A stretch of 64,000 nt of DNA, from NCBI GenBank assembly GCA_021824145.1, contig JAKALM010000009.1, forward strand, positions 62,001-126,000, written 5' to 3'. The stretch is from Bacteroidota bacterium. GTDB lineage: Bacteria > Bacteroidota > Ignavibacteria > Ignavibacteriales > Ignavibacteriaceae. The notes under the pieces were generated by a model. It worked only from the letters and a program-made list of their open reading frames with translations, made no database searches and was not told where the DNA came from. Positions 27,928 to 38,011 of this stretch are shown here, in pieces (the stretch's first letter is position 1; each line of letters begins with the position of its first letter). Both the position numbers and the translations under genes were made by a program.

Positions 27928-30060
27928 TCAGCGAACAAGAATGAATTTGACAAAATCATTTGGCAATGCTCTTCCATCCAAATCTTGGCATTCTGTAACT
28001 GCAAGAATATAAATTCCGCTGCTAACATATTGATTTTCATCAGTCCGCTGGTTCCATTCTTCATCTGCGGTACCTATGTGAACAATTGTTTTCACTAAGT
28101 CTCCAGTTTCAGTAAAAATTCTTAAAGTGCATTTATATGGCAAATTAAAGAAAGATATTTTATCAGGAGTTCCGGAAGAAAGTCCACTGCCAGCAGCAAC
28201 TGTAGCGGGATTTGGTACAACACGAACTTGTTTAGATGTATTTAATCCAGCTTTGTATGGAACTGCTGGATATCCAGTTCTGTTTTCCAACCAGTTGCTT
28301 TCCAATTGCTCACCTGGATAAATTCCATCATTTTGGGAACCATTGTTTACAGCAGAAACTGCATAATAATAATCAACTCCTCTTGTTACATTTTTATCAA
28401 CAAAAGTTGTTTGATTTCTATCTGTAGTTTCATAAACTAACTGCCACCTTGCACCACTGTTCTGGTCTAACGGATCGTTTACTAAATATGCACCTTGCTT
28501 TCTATAAACTCGCCAAGCATACCAATCATCGACACCAGTAATTGTATTTTTAAAATATGAAGGATCTGGATACGACCATTGAACTGTATTAAGATCAGGT
28601 CCAGAAGTAACTTCAATGTCTGGAACTGGTGGAGGAGTTGGAACCGATAAACCTTTACTTATTCTATTCCAAGCCCAATTAGCCCTATCCATAGTTTTCC
28701 AAAGTGAATCTTTCCCAGCGTTTAATATAGCACTATCTTTAGCTCCGTCAGAAATAGTTTTGCTTAGCCAAAGTCTTCCTAAAGAATCACATGCATTCCA
28801 ACCTAATCCGCCAACTCCAACTGCATAAACGAATGTTAAAGAATCAATTCTATTCGATTTAATATCTTTTGTAAGCGTATAAGGACCAACTGTAATAAAA
28901 CGCATTGGTCCTTTTAAAGGTTTAGTTTGAAATCCTGCTGTAATAGGATCTAGCGGAAATCTTCCTCCGTAATCAGCATAATCACCACGATACATATACT
29001 TTACATCAATTCTGTGTTTACCCCATAAATCTGCTTCAATTCCCGCATGTGGAATAGCATAAGGCTGGCTAAGATCGTCTGATCTATCTGAATAAGATTT
29101 ATCTGCATGCAGCAAACTAAATCCGCACACTTGCGGTGAATGGATAAAACCTGTTGTTCTATCAGGATCACCAGCATCATCCGTTGAACCATTTGAGTAT
29201 GCACTTGCACCTGGGAAAGCTGTATCCCAATAGTATGCAACATATAAAGAATCTCTTAATCCATTTGACAATAATTCAGATTTTCTTTTAAACCAACTGT
29301 CCAAATCATCTTGACCTTCATACATAAAAGCATTTGTCACTGCCTTCTCACCCGCTTTTGATGGGCCAAAACTAAAGGAAATAGGCCACCAAAATTTTAT
29401 TGTTTGATCTGGAATTGTATCTTTTGAAGTTGCAGTTCTAGGTAGCTGCAATTCACCAGTAAATTTATGAGTAGCTTTCCAAATAAAATAATTTGCATGA
29501 TTTGGATTTGAAAAAGCATAAACTTCTACATGGCTGCGAATTCCATATTGAGGTTGAACATCTTCAAACGATATTATTTCATCAGCAGGAATATTTTTAT
29601 TTACATACCATTGATAAGGAGGGTCTAATCTAAGCCCATCAACAGTAATATGAGGAGGTCGATATCTTCTCACTTCATAGGCCCAATCAGTTAAACCAAA
29701 ATTTGTTTCTGTTTCAGCTCCAAATCCTGGAATAAAGAAAAATTGTTTTTTCCCGTACTGATCTGTAATTCCAATACTGTCATCAATAGAGATAGGATTA
29801 AAAATCTGGTACAGCATATTTGATTGATACCAGTCTTCAGGCCAATAAAATATTTCTGTATTTTGGCGGTCATTTCCTGTAAGATCCCAACTGAATTGCG
29901 ATTGAAGCCCGCCATCTCCCATCATTTTATTCATACTCATATTAATATGACCAACATTTAAAAGCATTGGCGGCGGATTATAATTTCTATCCTGCGAATA
30001 ATTAATTGTTGTAAATAGCAGTACAATTGGAATTAAATTATTAATTATATTTTTTATCAT
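27928..30060 (-). CDS. Large exported protein with FN3-like and FlgD/T9SS-like C-terminal domain
   Basis: The 710-residue protein has a signal peptide (MIKNIINNLIPIVLLFTTINYSQ). Most of it is not a family I recognise; it is rich in Trp, Tyr and Asp. From about 490 there is an FN3-like segment (VTSGPDLNTVQWSYPDPSYF to YYYAVSAVNNGSQND). The end (VRVVPNPATVAAGS to YVSSGIYILAVTECQ) is the FlgD Ig-like/T9SS sorting fold, though the final strand FVKFILVR is short. It lies 21 bp after the TonB receptor gene with an AAGGA site, and 59 bp before the PorV-like gene. It may be a surface ligand-binding partner of the receptor. Confidence 0.65.
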   Translation of the reverse strand: MIKNIINNLIPIVLLFTTINYSQDRNYNPPPMLLNVGHINMSMNKMMGDGGLQSQFSWDLTGNDRQNTEIFYWPEDWYQSNMLYQIFNPISIDDSIGITDQYGKKQFFFIPGFGAETETNFGLTDWAYEVRRYRPPHITVDGLRLDPPYQWYVNKNIPADEIISFEDVQPQYGIRSHVEVYAFSNPNHANYFIWKATHKFTGELQLPRTATSKDTIPDQTIKFWWPISFSFGPSKAGEKAVTNAFMYEGQDDLDSWFKRKSELLSNGLRDSLYVAYYWDTAFPGASAYSNGSTDDAGDPDRTTGFIHSPQVCGFSLLHADKSYSDRSDDLSQPYAIPHAGIEADLWGKHRIDVKYMYRGDYADYGGRFPLDPITAGFQTKPLKGPMRFITVGPYTLTKDIKSNRIDSLTFVYAVGVGGLGWNACDSLGRLWLSKTISDGAKDSAILNAGKDSLWKTMDRANWAWNRISKGLSVPTPPPVPDIEVTSGPDLNTVQWSYPDPSYFKNTITGVDDWYAWRVYRKQGAYLVNDPLDQNSGARWQLVYETTDRNQTTFVDKNVTRGVDYYYAVSAVNNGSQNDGIYPGEQLESNWLENRTGYPAVPYKAGLNTSKQVRVVPNPATVAAGSGLSSGTPDKISFFNLPYKCTLRIFTETGDLVKTIVHIGTADEEWNQRTDENQYVSSGIYILAVTECQDLDGRALPNDFVKFILVR

Positions 30061-30081
30061 TTTTTATCCTTAATCAAAAAT

Positions 30082-33000
30082 TTAAAAATCTAATCTTAAG
30101 CCAATTATGTATCTTCTTGGGTTTAGAAATATTGGTGCTTCCCACCAGCCAACTTTAATATGATTATCAGAGGACTTATATTGCCCCCATTCATCACTTC
30201 CACCTTTATCCGGAGTTTTTAAAGAATTTTTATAATCGCTGTATTGTTGTAAAGTCATATTATTTGTATTCAGCCATTTATTATTCGTTAAGTTTTGTAT
30301 GGTAAGTACAAATTCCAAATTTCCGAATGGTGTATTAATAGCTTTTGAAGCACGCATATCAATATTCCAATAATTTACAATGTCAATCCAATTTTGAAGT
30401 TTAGGATCAGATTCTTCAGGATTTAATAATATAGAACCTCCGCTGTGCCATTCAAATAAGAAGTTTGCATAAAGTGCACCAAAAATATTATGACCAAGAA
30501 TTTGCGGCCCAAAATCCTTAGGTGTATGCAAGTTCAAATTTATATTTGCCCTTGGAATTGCTTGGTCTCTATTTATGACAGGCTGCCTTAATTCATTATC
30601 CCTAGATATTAAAGGATTTTCATAAACTGCAGCAAGACCGAAATGCCCAATATTTTGAATCATATAATCATACATTGCATTAAAAGTAAAAAACCTTCCA
30701 ACATTTCTTTCTAACCTTACCTCAATACCTCTTGTATCACTATAACCATCGGGGACATATTCTGTAACAATATTGTCTCCATAATAATTTACATAAGTTC
30801 TATCAAGCGGTTGATTTTTTTGATCTTTATAATATGCAGTTATATTTATTAGGAAATCAGATAGGAACAATTGTTCATAACCAAACTCATAAGAAATTGT
30901 TTCACCCATTTCAAGTCCTGGGGTAGGAACAGCAACTGAGCCTTGGCTGACATTCATTCCATATAAAAATGAAACTTGAGGTGCTTGATAAAAATGACCA
31001 TAGTTAAAATACATCTTACTGCTCTCAGTAATGGGGAAAGAGACGCCTAATCGCGGTGAGATGTAAGTTTGAATATCGTTTGCTGTTCTTGGCCATCCGG
31101 GGGGATTGTTAAGCATGTTTCTATAAATTAACCATCTATCATATTGATTTGCCGTTCCCGGTAAGAATGGATAAACATAACTATACAAAGCAGCATATGC
31201 TGGATTTAACGGAAAACCGACCTGAAATCCCTGTTTCATTGGATCTAGCATATCCAATCTTATACCAGCATTTAATACCATTCCTTCAAATTCTAATTTG
31301 TCTTGTACGTAAGCACCGGCAATTAAAGGAGTAGCTTTAAAATACTGCCAAGTATCTGGTGTATAAGCCAAATAAGCCTGCAGCCAAGTTCCAGAATAAA
31401 CAAATATATTTTGTAAAGTTGCCGAAAAACCAGCTTCAATTTGATGATGACGACCTAATTGTGCGGTTAAATCTCCTTTTAATCGATATACATATGAATA
31501 TGATGAATCAACACGCTGAAGACCGCCATACATGATATATTGGCCTAAAACATCTGAACCAAAATTTGTTGATGCATTTGGGCTGCCATAATCCGGAACA
31601 TTGTAAGTATAATATTTTTTTGCTGCTGTGCTGTAAAAAGTAACATATTGTGAATGATTACTAGTATCCATTGCAAATGGAGAAAGATTTTGATCTGTAT
31701 ATCCAGATTGAAAATCAATTGTATAAAAAGCATTATCAGAAATTGTTTGTGTTAATTTGGCACCACCAACTATATACCGTTGAGTAAAATATTGCAACCT
31801 GCTTCGGTTAAACATTTGAAATTCGCTGCTTCCACCAAGCATATTTGCTTGACGTGCAATTGCTTCTGTTGTATTATTTAAATAACTGAAGCTTTGAGAA
31901 TTCCCCACTAACGCTCCGCCAAAACTTGTAGTTGCGTTTCCGCCAATTGAATTTACTGTTGCATAAAGGCCATTTAATGACAACCTCATATTATTTGGTA
32001 AAGTAGTAGTCAACTTTAATTGTGCATTCCAATCAACATAGTTATTTCTGGGACCAATTGGAAAAGCGAACTGTGAATTCTCGTATTTGAATCCTAAGAG
32101 AAAAGTTGTATTCTTTGCATAATCGCCAAAGAAAGGAATAAAATTACCAGGCAGCGGACCTGTAATACTTCCTTCAACATACATATCTGGAACATTTGCA
32201 AAGTTGTACATTGGATGCTGTAATTTCCAAAGCTCTAGCTTTTGTGTTGAATCTAAGGCAATGGGGCCAGTCGTTCGATTAGTCCATCCTTTAAATCCTT
32301 GAAACTCTGCTGGTACAGTAGAATCTCCTTTAGGAACCCCGTGCATTGCATATTGTCCAGCATAAACTTTGTATTCCCAAGAGTCGGCACTCCATGGATT
32401 AACTCCAAAAAATCTTTTTTGTCCCGATGGAGCCATATCTATGCTTAAGGAATAAGTATATCTTTCTCTTTGTCCATCTTTAGTAACAACATTTAATAAA
32501 CCAGACTGCATACCACCATATTTAGCTTCAAACCCGCCTGTTAACAATTGAACTTCTTTAATAGTAGTAGTATTTAAAGCTAAATAAGAATTATCAGTTC
32601 TCGGATCTCTTAAAGATATTCCATCCAGTCTTACATCTGTTTGGCGAATAGAACCTCCGCGAACACTTAACCCATTTCCTTCTGTACTGCTGACTACCTG
32701 AACTCCTTTTAGAGTACCAAGAAATTCATCTAATCTTGTAACAGGCATTTCCGTAAGACGGGATGGTTCAATAATTTCCTGTGTGGCGGATACGTCTTGT
32801 TTGATAATTTCTCTCTTTGCAGTAACAATAACTTGGTTAACTTGAATTGATGATTGAGTCAATTCAAAATTTAAATTTATAGTTCTGTCAATATCTACTT
32901 TAACCATTGTTTGAGTTACGGATGCATATCCAACCATACTCGCCCTTACAGCATAAACCCCTGGCTGAACATCGAGAATAAAATAATAGCCGTCAACATT

Positions 33001-33225
33001 TGTAACTGCCCCCATTGGACGATCTAAGGGAATTTCTCTTCCATCAGATAAAAATGTAGAGGTGATTACAACATTAACTGATGGCAATGGTTCGCGGGTT
33101 TGGCTATCTATTACTCTACCGGTTATTTTACCATTTGCAGCAAATGAAACTCTCCCACAAAAGATTATAAAAGTCATTATTATTATAAAGGAAGAGTACT
33201 CTTTAAGTTTGTATAAATTTTTCAT
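30082..33225 (-). CDS. TonB-dependent receptor with CarboxypepD_reg-like domain
   Basis: The 1047-residue outer-membrane protein has a signal peptide, then a CarboxypepD_reg domain (about 31-130, GRVIDSQTREPLPSVNVVI). The plug domain (about 150-260) has LSVRGGSIRQTDVRLDGIS and EAKYGGMQSGLLNVVTKDG. A large barrel follows, with SKMYFNYGHFYQAPQ, SYEFGYEQLFLSDFL and a terminal strand IIGLRLDF. This type is common in Ignavibacteria and related phyla as the first gene of receptor/secreted protein/PorV-like clusters (recalled, not searched). AGGG precedes the ATG. The transported substrate is unknown. Confidence 0.88.
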   Translation of the reverse strand: MKNLYKLKEYSSFIIIMTFIIFCGRVSFAANGKITGRVIDSQTREPLPSVNVVITSTFLSDGREIPLDRPMGAVTNVDGYYFILDVQPGVYAVRASMVGYASVTQTMVKVDIDRTINLNFELTQSSIQVNQVIVTAKREIIKQDVSATQEIIEPSRLTEMPVTRLDEFLGTLKGVQVVSSTEGNGLSVRGGSIRQTDVRLDGISLRDPRTDNSYLALNTTTIKEVQLLTGGFEAKYGGMQSGLLNVVTKDGQRERYTYSLSIDMAPSGQKRFFGVNPWSADSWEYKVYAGQYAMHGVPKGDSTVPAEFQGFKGWTNRTTGPIALDSTQKLELWKLQHPMYNFANVPDMYVEGSITGPLPGNFIPFFGDYAKNTTFLLGFKYENSQFAFPIGPRNNYVDWNAQLKLTTTLPNNMRLSLNGLYATVNSIGGNATTSFGGALVGNSQSFSYLNNTTEAIARQANMLGGSSEFQMFNRSRLQYFTQRYIVGGAKLTQTISDNAFYTIDFQSGYTDQNLSPFAMDTSNHSQYVTFYSTAAKKYYTYNVPDYGSPNASTNFGSDVLGQYIMYGGLQRVDSSYSYVYRLKGDLTAQLGRHHQIEAGFSATLQNIFVYSGTWLQAYLAYTPDTWQYFKATPLIAGAYVQDKLEFEGMVLNAGIRLDMLDPMKQGFQVGFPLNPAYAALYSYVYPFLPGTANQYDRWLIYRNMLNNPPGWPRTANDIQTYISPRLGVSFPITESSKMYFNYGHFYQAPQVSFLYGMNVSQGSVAVPTPGLEMGETISYEFGYEQLFLSDFLINITAYYKDQKNQPLDRTYVNYYGDNIVTEYVPDGYSDTRGIEVRLERNVGRFFTFNAMYDYMIQNIGHFGLAAVYENPLISRDNELRQPVINRDQAIPRANINLNLHTPKDFGPQILGHNIFGALYANFLFEWHSGGSILLNPEESDPKLQNWIDIVNYWNIDMRASKAINTPFGNLEFVLTIQNLTNNKWLNTNNMTLQQYSDYKNSLKTPDKGGSDEWGQYKSSDNHIKVGWWEAPIFLNPRRYIIGLRLDF

Positions 33226-33506
33226 ATGTAACCCTATTATTAGGTAGTAATTCTACAGTAATAATTATTTTTTGTTTTTATTCTTTAACTTCTATTCTTA
33301 ATGACTTAATTTTTAGTATCTGTTTTTTATTATTTGATTAAGGAATTAAAAACAAATAATTTTTATTGTAGAAAAAGCTATTGAGAACGTATATGTTAAG
33401 CAAGATATTATTTCAGTAAAAAAATTTCTTGCTTTTAGAATTAATATTTATTAAGATAAATTTTCGATATGCTTAATTACAATAAATTTAAAGGAAGGGT
33501 ATAAGA

Positions 33507-34460
33507 TTGGCAATAATTGCAATAGACCTGATGAGCACAAATTTGACAGTTGCTGCATTGGGAAAAACAGGGAAGATACTAGAAATGGAAACAGCAAGCA
33601 TTAAAGGATTAAAAGGAAATGAAGTCAGTATAGTTATTCAAAAAAACATTAAAAAGATTTTAAATAATTTTAAAAATAAACCGATCGAAATAAAATCAGC
33701 AGGTCTATCTGTCCCAGGAATTTATTTTTCCAAAACAGGAACCGCTTGGGCACCAAATATTCCTGGATGGGAAAACTATCCAATCAAACAAGAGTTATTT
33801 GAAGTTCTAATTGAACAAAACATTTATTTAAAAATAGCTAGCAAAAGAACTTGCGATATATTAGGTGAGATGTGGTTGGGTGCTGCTAAAGGCTCTAAAA
33901 ATGCAGTCTATTTATCCATCGGCAGCGGAATAGGCGCAGGTGTATTAATCGATGGAAAAATCCTTCATGGATTTAATGACGGTGTTGGTGCTGTAGGTTG
34001 GCTTGCTTTAGAAAAGCCTTTTAGAGAAGTTTATAAATCGAAAGGCTGTTTTGAATATCTAGCTTCTGGATCTGGGATAGTAAATATGTCTATAGAATTA
34101 ATTTCTAAAAGCAAAAATTATAAAGGCTCGTTAATAAAGAAAAGTATCGAATTACTTACTGCAATTGACGTTATAGAAGCATATAAGCTAAAAGATCCAA
34201 TTGCAGTAAAAGTAATTCAGCAGTGTATTGAATATTGGGGAATGGCAACAGCAAATTTAATTAGTTCCTTTAATCCAGAAATAATCATATTCGGAGGTCC
34301 TTTGTTTGGGCCTGGATTAATATTCTTAGATGATATAAAATCTGAAGCAAGAAAATGGTCGCAGCCGATATTCATCGAAAAAGTAAAATTTCTTGGGTCA
34401 AAACTTGGTGCTAACGCAGGTTTGTTTGGTGCTGGCCATTTAGCCATGAAAAAATTTTGA
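33507..34460 (+). CDS. ROK-fold protein lacking catalytic and zinc-site residues
   Basis: TTG start at 33507 with AAGGAAGGG upstream. The 317-residue protein keeps the ROK architecture: SAGLSVPGIYF, PNIPGWENYPI, LSIGSGIGAGVLIDG and ILHGFNDGVGAVGW. Key residues are missing, however. The N-terminal phosphate loop reads DLMSTNLTVA instead of DxGGTK. The catalytic Asn-Asp of NDANAAALGE aligns with S112-K113 (IASKRTCDILGE). The zinc-site GH becomes G164-W165, and the CxCGxxGCxE cluster is reduced to KGCFEY (C181). It is therefore unlikely to be a sugar kinase. It has no N-terminal helix-turn-helix, so it is not a typical ROK repressor. Role unknown. Confidence 0.8.
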   Translation: MAIIAIDLMSTNLTVAALGKTGKILEMETASIKGLKGNEVSIVIQKNIKKILNNFKNKPIEIKSAGLSVPGIYFSKTGTAWAPNIPGWENYPIKQELFEVLIEQNIYLKIASKRTCDILGEMWLGAAKGSKNAVYLSIGSGIGAGVLIDGKILHGFNDGVGAVGWLALEKPFREVYKSKGCFEYLASGSGIVNMSIELISKSKNYKGSLIKKSIELLTAIDVIEAYKLKDPIAVKVIQQCIEYWGMATANLISSFNPEIIIFGGPLFGPGLIFLDDIKSEARKWSQPIFIEKVKFLGSKLGANAGLFGAGHLAMKKF

Positions 34461-34540
34461 AATAAAATCTTCTTTAAAATTTTTATTATAATTTATTGTT
34501 AAAAATACAATAATTTTTTCCTACCCCTCAACAACAAAAG

Positions 34541-34560
34541 AATGACATAAGTGTGTCATT
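34541..34560. promoter_or_regulatory. Palindrome upstream of T9SS-exported protein gene
   Basis: AATGACA (34541-34547) and TGTCATT (34554-34560) form a perfect 7-bp inverted repeat with 6-base spacing, 115 bp upstream of the next start and about 80 bp after the ROK stop. No T-run follows, so it is more like an operator than a terminator. A chance occurrence cannot be excluded. Confidence 0.35.
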
Positions 34561-34674
34561 GATAGAACTCATTTCAACACTTAATTTCTATACCAATTCA
34601 ATAGAAATATAATATTTTTTTTACTTCACATTAAAAACAAAAATAAAGATCTAATTTTTTAAAATGGAGGATCT

Positions 34675-37600
34675 ATGTTTAAACGAATACCCTTTGTTGT
34701 AATATTTCTTTCTATTTTATTGTTTGAAAATTCACTTGTGTATTCACAAGAGAAAAATATTCAACGGCAAGCATTAAAACATTCGATAATAAAAGAAATA
34801 AATTCTTCGAATGGTTCTTCAAATTTTGTAGTACCGCTTAACACTAAAACTGGTTTTAAAACTACAGTTTATACTTTTGGAGATATCACAATTTTTTCCT
34901 ACTTCGATAACACTAGCGTAACAATTTATGATCAATCAAATTCGGTTAAAGGAACAGCAACGCTTTCTGCAGATACTCTTTATACTTTGCATTTAAGCAG
35001 TGGCATCTATAGAATTGAAGGAAATAAATCTTATACTGTTCTAATAGGCGACGCAATGTCATCTACAGTCCAAGGATATTTTGCTGTTGATGAAGGCGGA
35101 AGAGGTGTGTCTACAAAATTAAACACTTGGATGATGAGCAGTTTTAGTTCTTACGACGATTTCATAATTTTTTCTTACAACGATAATACTGGGTTTACTG
35201 TAAGAAATCTTGAAACTGGAAACTTGATATTCGCTGGTACATTAAATAAAGGGCAACATTATTCATTTAGAGAAGCAGGATCCGTTCCATTTTCTACACC
35301 TCTTCAAGTAACAGGAACACAGCCAATTTCTGCTCTTTCATATACCGATCAGGATTATTATGTACCATCAGCTAATGGTACATTTACAGGGACTCTATTT
35401 TATGGCTATTCTGCATATAATGGCTCTTGGCCAAACACTATAACAATTACTTCATATGCAGATAACAATAATATTCAAGTAATTAATACAGCAACTGGCC
35501 AAACTATAGAAACTGCAACCTTGCAAAAAGGTCAAGTTTATACAAAAGAAATTTATGATGCCACTTTTTGGACAGTTACCTCCACCTATTCTGTATCAGC
35601 TGCAAATATTCCTTATAAATATTTTTCCTATGGATATTACTATTTAACAAGATCAGTTGATGAAACTGGTAAAGGTTTTGGAAAATTATTTTACGTGCCA
35701 ACAATAGGAAGCCGAATTGATGTTTTTTCATTTGATCCTTCAAACAATGTTACAATAACTCAATTAGGACTATATGATCAATTCCCATATTCAAGCCCAA
35801 CTCAAGTTTGGACAGGCACTTTAAATGAAGGCGAAGATTATAATTTCAATTCTCTTAGCGGAAGCTACGTCTATAAGATTGAAGCATCTGGATATGTATC
35901 TGTTGTACAAAGTAATGGGGGTGCTGGTGCTGATTTTATGCCTTTAGCATATTCATTAGATTACCCTGACCTTACAATTTCTTCAAACGATATTGTCTTT
36001 AGTAAAGCAGACAGTTTGTTAGTTGCCGGAGATAAAATCAATATTCAGGTAACTGTACATAACTATGGAAGTGTTGCTGCAAATAATATTAATTGTGTTG
36101 CTTACGAAGGAGATCCAGATGCTGGTGGAAGTGCCCCTCCGGTTGGCAATGGAACTATTACCAATATACCAGTAAATGGCAGTGGAACTTTTACATTTAG
36201 TTATACTGTCCCCACAAATCCTCAGTTTAGAACAATTGTTGTTAAGGTCGATCCCAATAACCAAATAACAGAATCAAATAAATCTAATAATAAAGCACAA
36301 AAATCATTAAAACCAAATAATGACTTACTACCACCTCTTGCAGTTACAGTTACTGCACCGTCAAGTTTACAGTTAGTTAATGGGCATCTTAGTCCCAACC
36401 CGTTTACAGCAAGATTTGATATTTTCAATACTGGAACTATAACATCAGACAATGTAATTGTAACATTAGAATTACAAAATGGATTAACTTTATCTAGTGG
36501 AAGTTTAGTGGTTAATTTAGGTTCAATTAGTGGTAATTCAACAAAATATGTTGAATATAATATATCAGCAAATCCAAACATTTCCGGATTTAATTTCTAC
36601 AAAGCCACAGTTACTTCATCAAATGCAACTCCTAAAATTGTTAGCAGAGCAATTAATATTCCTGATGCAATATCTCCAGCAAAACCAATTAATTTTACTG
36701 GAAACGTTGTAAATGGTTCTACTGCAAATTTTTCATGGAGTGCAAATACAGAAACTGATCTGGTTGGTTATTATTTATATTACAGTTCGGATGGAACTAA
36801 TTGGAATGGCACAGGTGCAGCTGAAGGAAATTCACCAATATTAGTTTTAAATGCAAATTCTTTTTCAATTACTGGTTTGCCAATTTCAAATCCTAATGGA
36901 ACACCGTATTGGTTTAAATTAAGAGCATTTGATTCCTCAAATAATTTAAGTGATGAAACAAATGTAGTTAACCTTCAGTTAACGTCAGGTCAAACTTCAA
37001 CTCAAACTTTGTTTTATGGCGATTCACCTTTCATTTATACAATAACGAATGGAACTGGATATGTTACCGGACCAAATAGTTACACAGACTTGGGTAAATA
37101 TCAAAGATTCGATATTAGTGGACAAAAGACTTTAAAAGAAGTTAGATTTTATTACGGTACAAAACAAGTTAATGGAACTGCAGATAACTTTAATATCGTA
37201 GTAAGAAATGTAAATGCTTTAGGTGCACCAGGTAATCTTTTATTCAATCTTGTAACAAACACCGATCAAATTGACGATTCAAAGCCTTCTGTAAAATATA
37301 ACACTTATACTATTTCGCCTCAATTGAATTTAGCAAATTCATTCTTTGTTGGTGCCGAATGGGATTCAACAATTAATGATAGCTTTGCAATAATTTGCGA
37401 TTCAAGCGGAGAAGGAAATGGAGCAAAACGTGCTTGGGAAAAATGGAACGATGGTACTTTTCACGATATAGAAACTTCATGGCAAGGCTTAGATATTGAT
37501 ATTTGGATTACTGCAGTATTTACTTCTGCTACTGGTACTGAAGAGGAAGTATTATTACCAACAAATTTCAGTTTGTCACAAAACTATCCAAATCCATTTA

Positions 37601-37848
37601 ATCCTAGCACTACTATTAAATACACTATACCTAAAACATCATACGTAATTCTAAAAGTTTATGATATACTGGGTAATGAAGTAAATACTTTGGTTAAAGA
37701 AAATAAATCTGCCGGTGTATATTCTGTTAAGTTTGATGGGCACAATCTTTCAAGCGGAACATATTTTTATCGTATACAGGTTTTTGATTCTCATAATTTA
37801 TCAAGCGGATCTTATTCTGAAACCAAAAAATTTGTTCTATTAAAATAG
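34675..37848 (+). CDS. Large T9SS-exported protein: four ~92-residue repeats, CARDB, FN3, type A sorting domain
   Basis: The 1057-residue protein starts after GGAGG (4-nt spacing) with a signal peptide. Residues ~65-425 hold four copies of a beta unit whose SY/SF-xDN core begins at S75, S167, S260 and S352 (period 92-93). Each is followed about 20 residues later by a T-L-x-x-G-x-x-Y motif, in three copies as GTLNKGQHY, ATLQKGQVY and GTLNEGEDY. A CARDB domain (about 432-545), an FN3 domain (about 668-770) and a further beta domain follow. The T9SS type A sorting domain (about 962-1057) has SLSQNYPNPFNPSTT. It is probably a surface or secreted adhesive or binding protein. Confidence 0.85.
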   Translation: MFKRIPFVVIFLSILLFENSLVYSQEKNIQRQALKHSIIKEINSSNGSSNFVVPLNTKTGFKTTVYTFGDITIFSYFDNTSVTIYDQSNSVKGTATLSADTLYTLHLSSGIYRIEGNKSYTVLIGDAMSSTVQGYFAVDEGGRGVSTKLNTWMMSSFSSYDDFIIFSYNDNTGFTVRNLETGNLIFAGTLNKGQHYSFREAGSVPFSTPLQVTGTQPISALSYTDQDYYVPSANGTFTGTLFYGYSAYNGSWPNTITITSYADNNNIQVINTATGQTIETATLQKGQVYTKEIYDATFWTVTSTYSVSAANIPYKYFSYGYYYLTRSVDETGKGFGKLFYVPTIGSRIDVFSFDPSNNVTITQLGLYDQFPYSSPTQVWTGTLNEGEDYNFNSLSGSYVYKIEASGYVSVVQSNGGAGADFMPLAYSLDYPDLTISSNDIVFSKADSLLVAGDKINIQVTVHNYGSVAANNINCVAYEGDPDAGGSAPPVGNGTITNIPVNGSGTFTFSYTVPTNPQFRTIVVKVDPNNQITESNKSNNKAQKSLKPNNDLLPPLAVTVTAPSSLQLVNGHLSPNPFTARFDIFNTGTITSDNVIVTLELQNGLTLSSGSLVVNLGSISGNSTKYVEYNISANPNISGFNFYKATVTSSNATPKIVSRAINIPDAISPAKPINFTGNVVNGSTANFSWSANTETDLVGYYLYYSSDGTNWNGTGAAEGNSPILVLNANSFSITGLPISNPNGTPYWFKLRAFDSSNNLSDETNVVNLQLTSGQTSTQTLFYGDSPFIYTITNGTGYVTGPNSYTDLGKYQRFDISGQKTLKEVRFYYGTKQVNGTADNFNIVVRNVNALGAPGNLLFNLVTNTDQIDDSKPSVKYNTYTISPQLNLANSFFVGAEWDSTINDSFAIICDSSGEGNGAKRAWEKWNDGTFHDIETSWQGLDIDIWITAVFTSATGTEEEVLLPTNFSLSQNYPNPFNPSTTIKYTIPKTSYVILKVYDILGNEVNTLVKENKSAGVYSVKFDGHNLSSGTYFYRIQVFDSHNLSSGSYSETKKFVLLK

Positions 37849-37881
37849 TTTTTCGAAAGCCCTTAACGCTTTCACTTTACC

Positions 37882-37911
37882 AAAAGCCGCTATTCATTGG
37901 CGGCTTTTTTT
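37882..37911 (+). terminator. Rho-independent terminator after T9SS-exported protein gene
   Basis: AAAAGCCGC (37882-37890) pairs with GCGGCTTTT (37900-37908) around a 9-base loop and runs into a T tract ending at 37911. It lies 34 bp after the stop at 37848 and separates that gene from leuS. Confidence 0.92.
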
Positions 37912-38011
37912 ATCTTGATACAATGTCATCACATATAATTAATTATAAATTTGAATTGCTTTTTAATTTCGATAAATTTGTCAATATTTTTAATTCAAAT
38001 TATGTAATAAA

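Noticed and set aside
37912-38011. Leader attenuator or T-box upstream of leuS
   Set aside because: About 100 bp of AT-rich sequence with no T-box core or stem-loop ladder.
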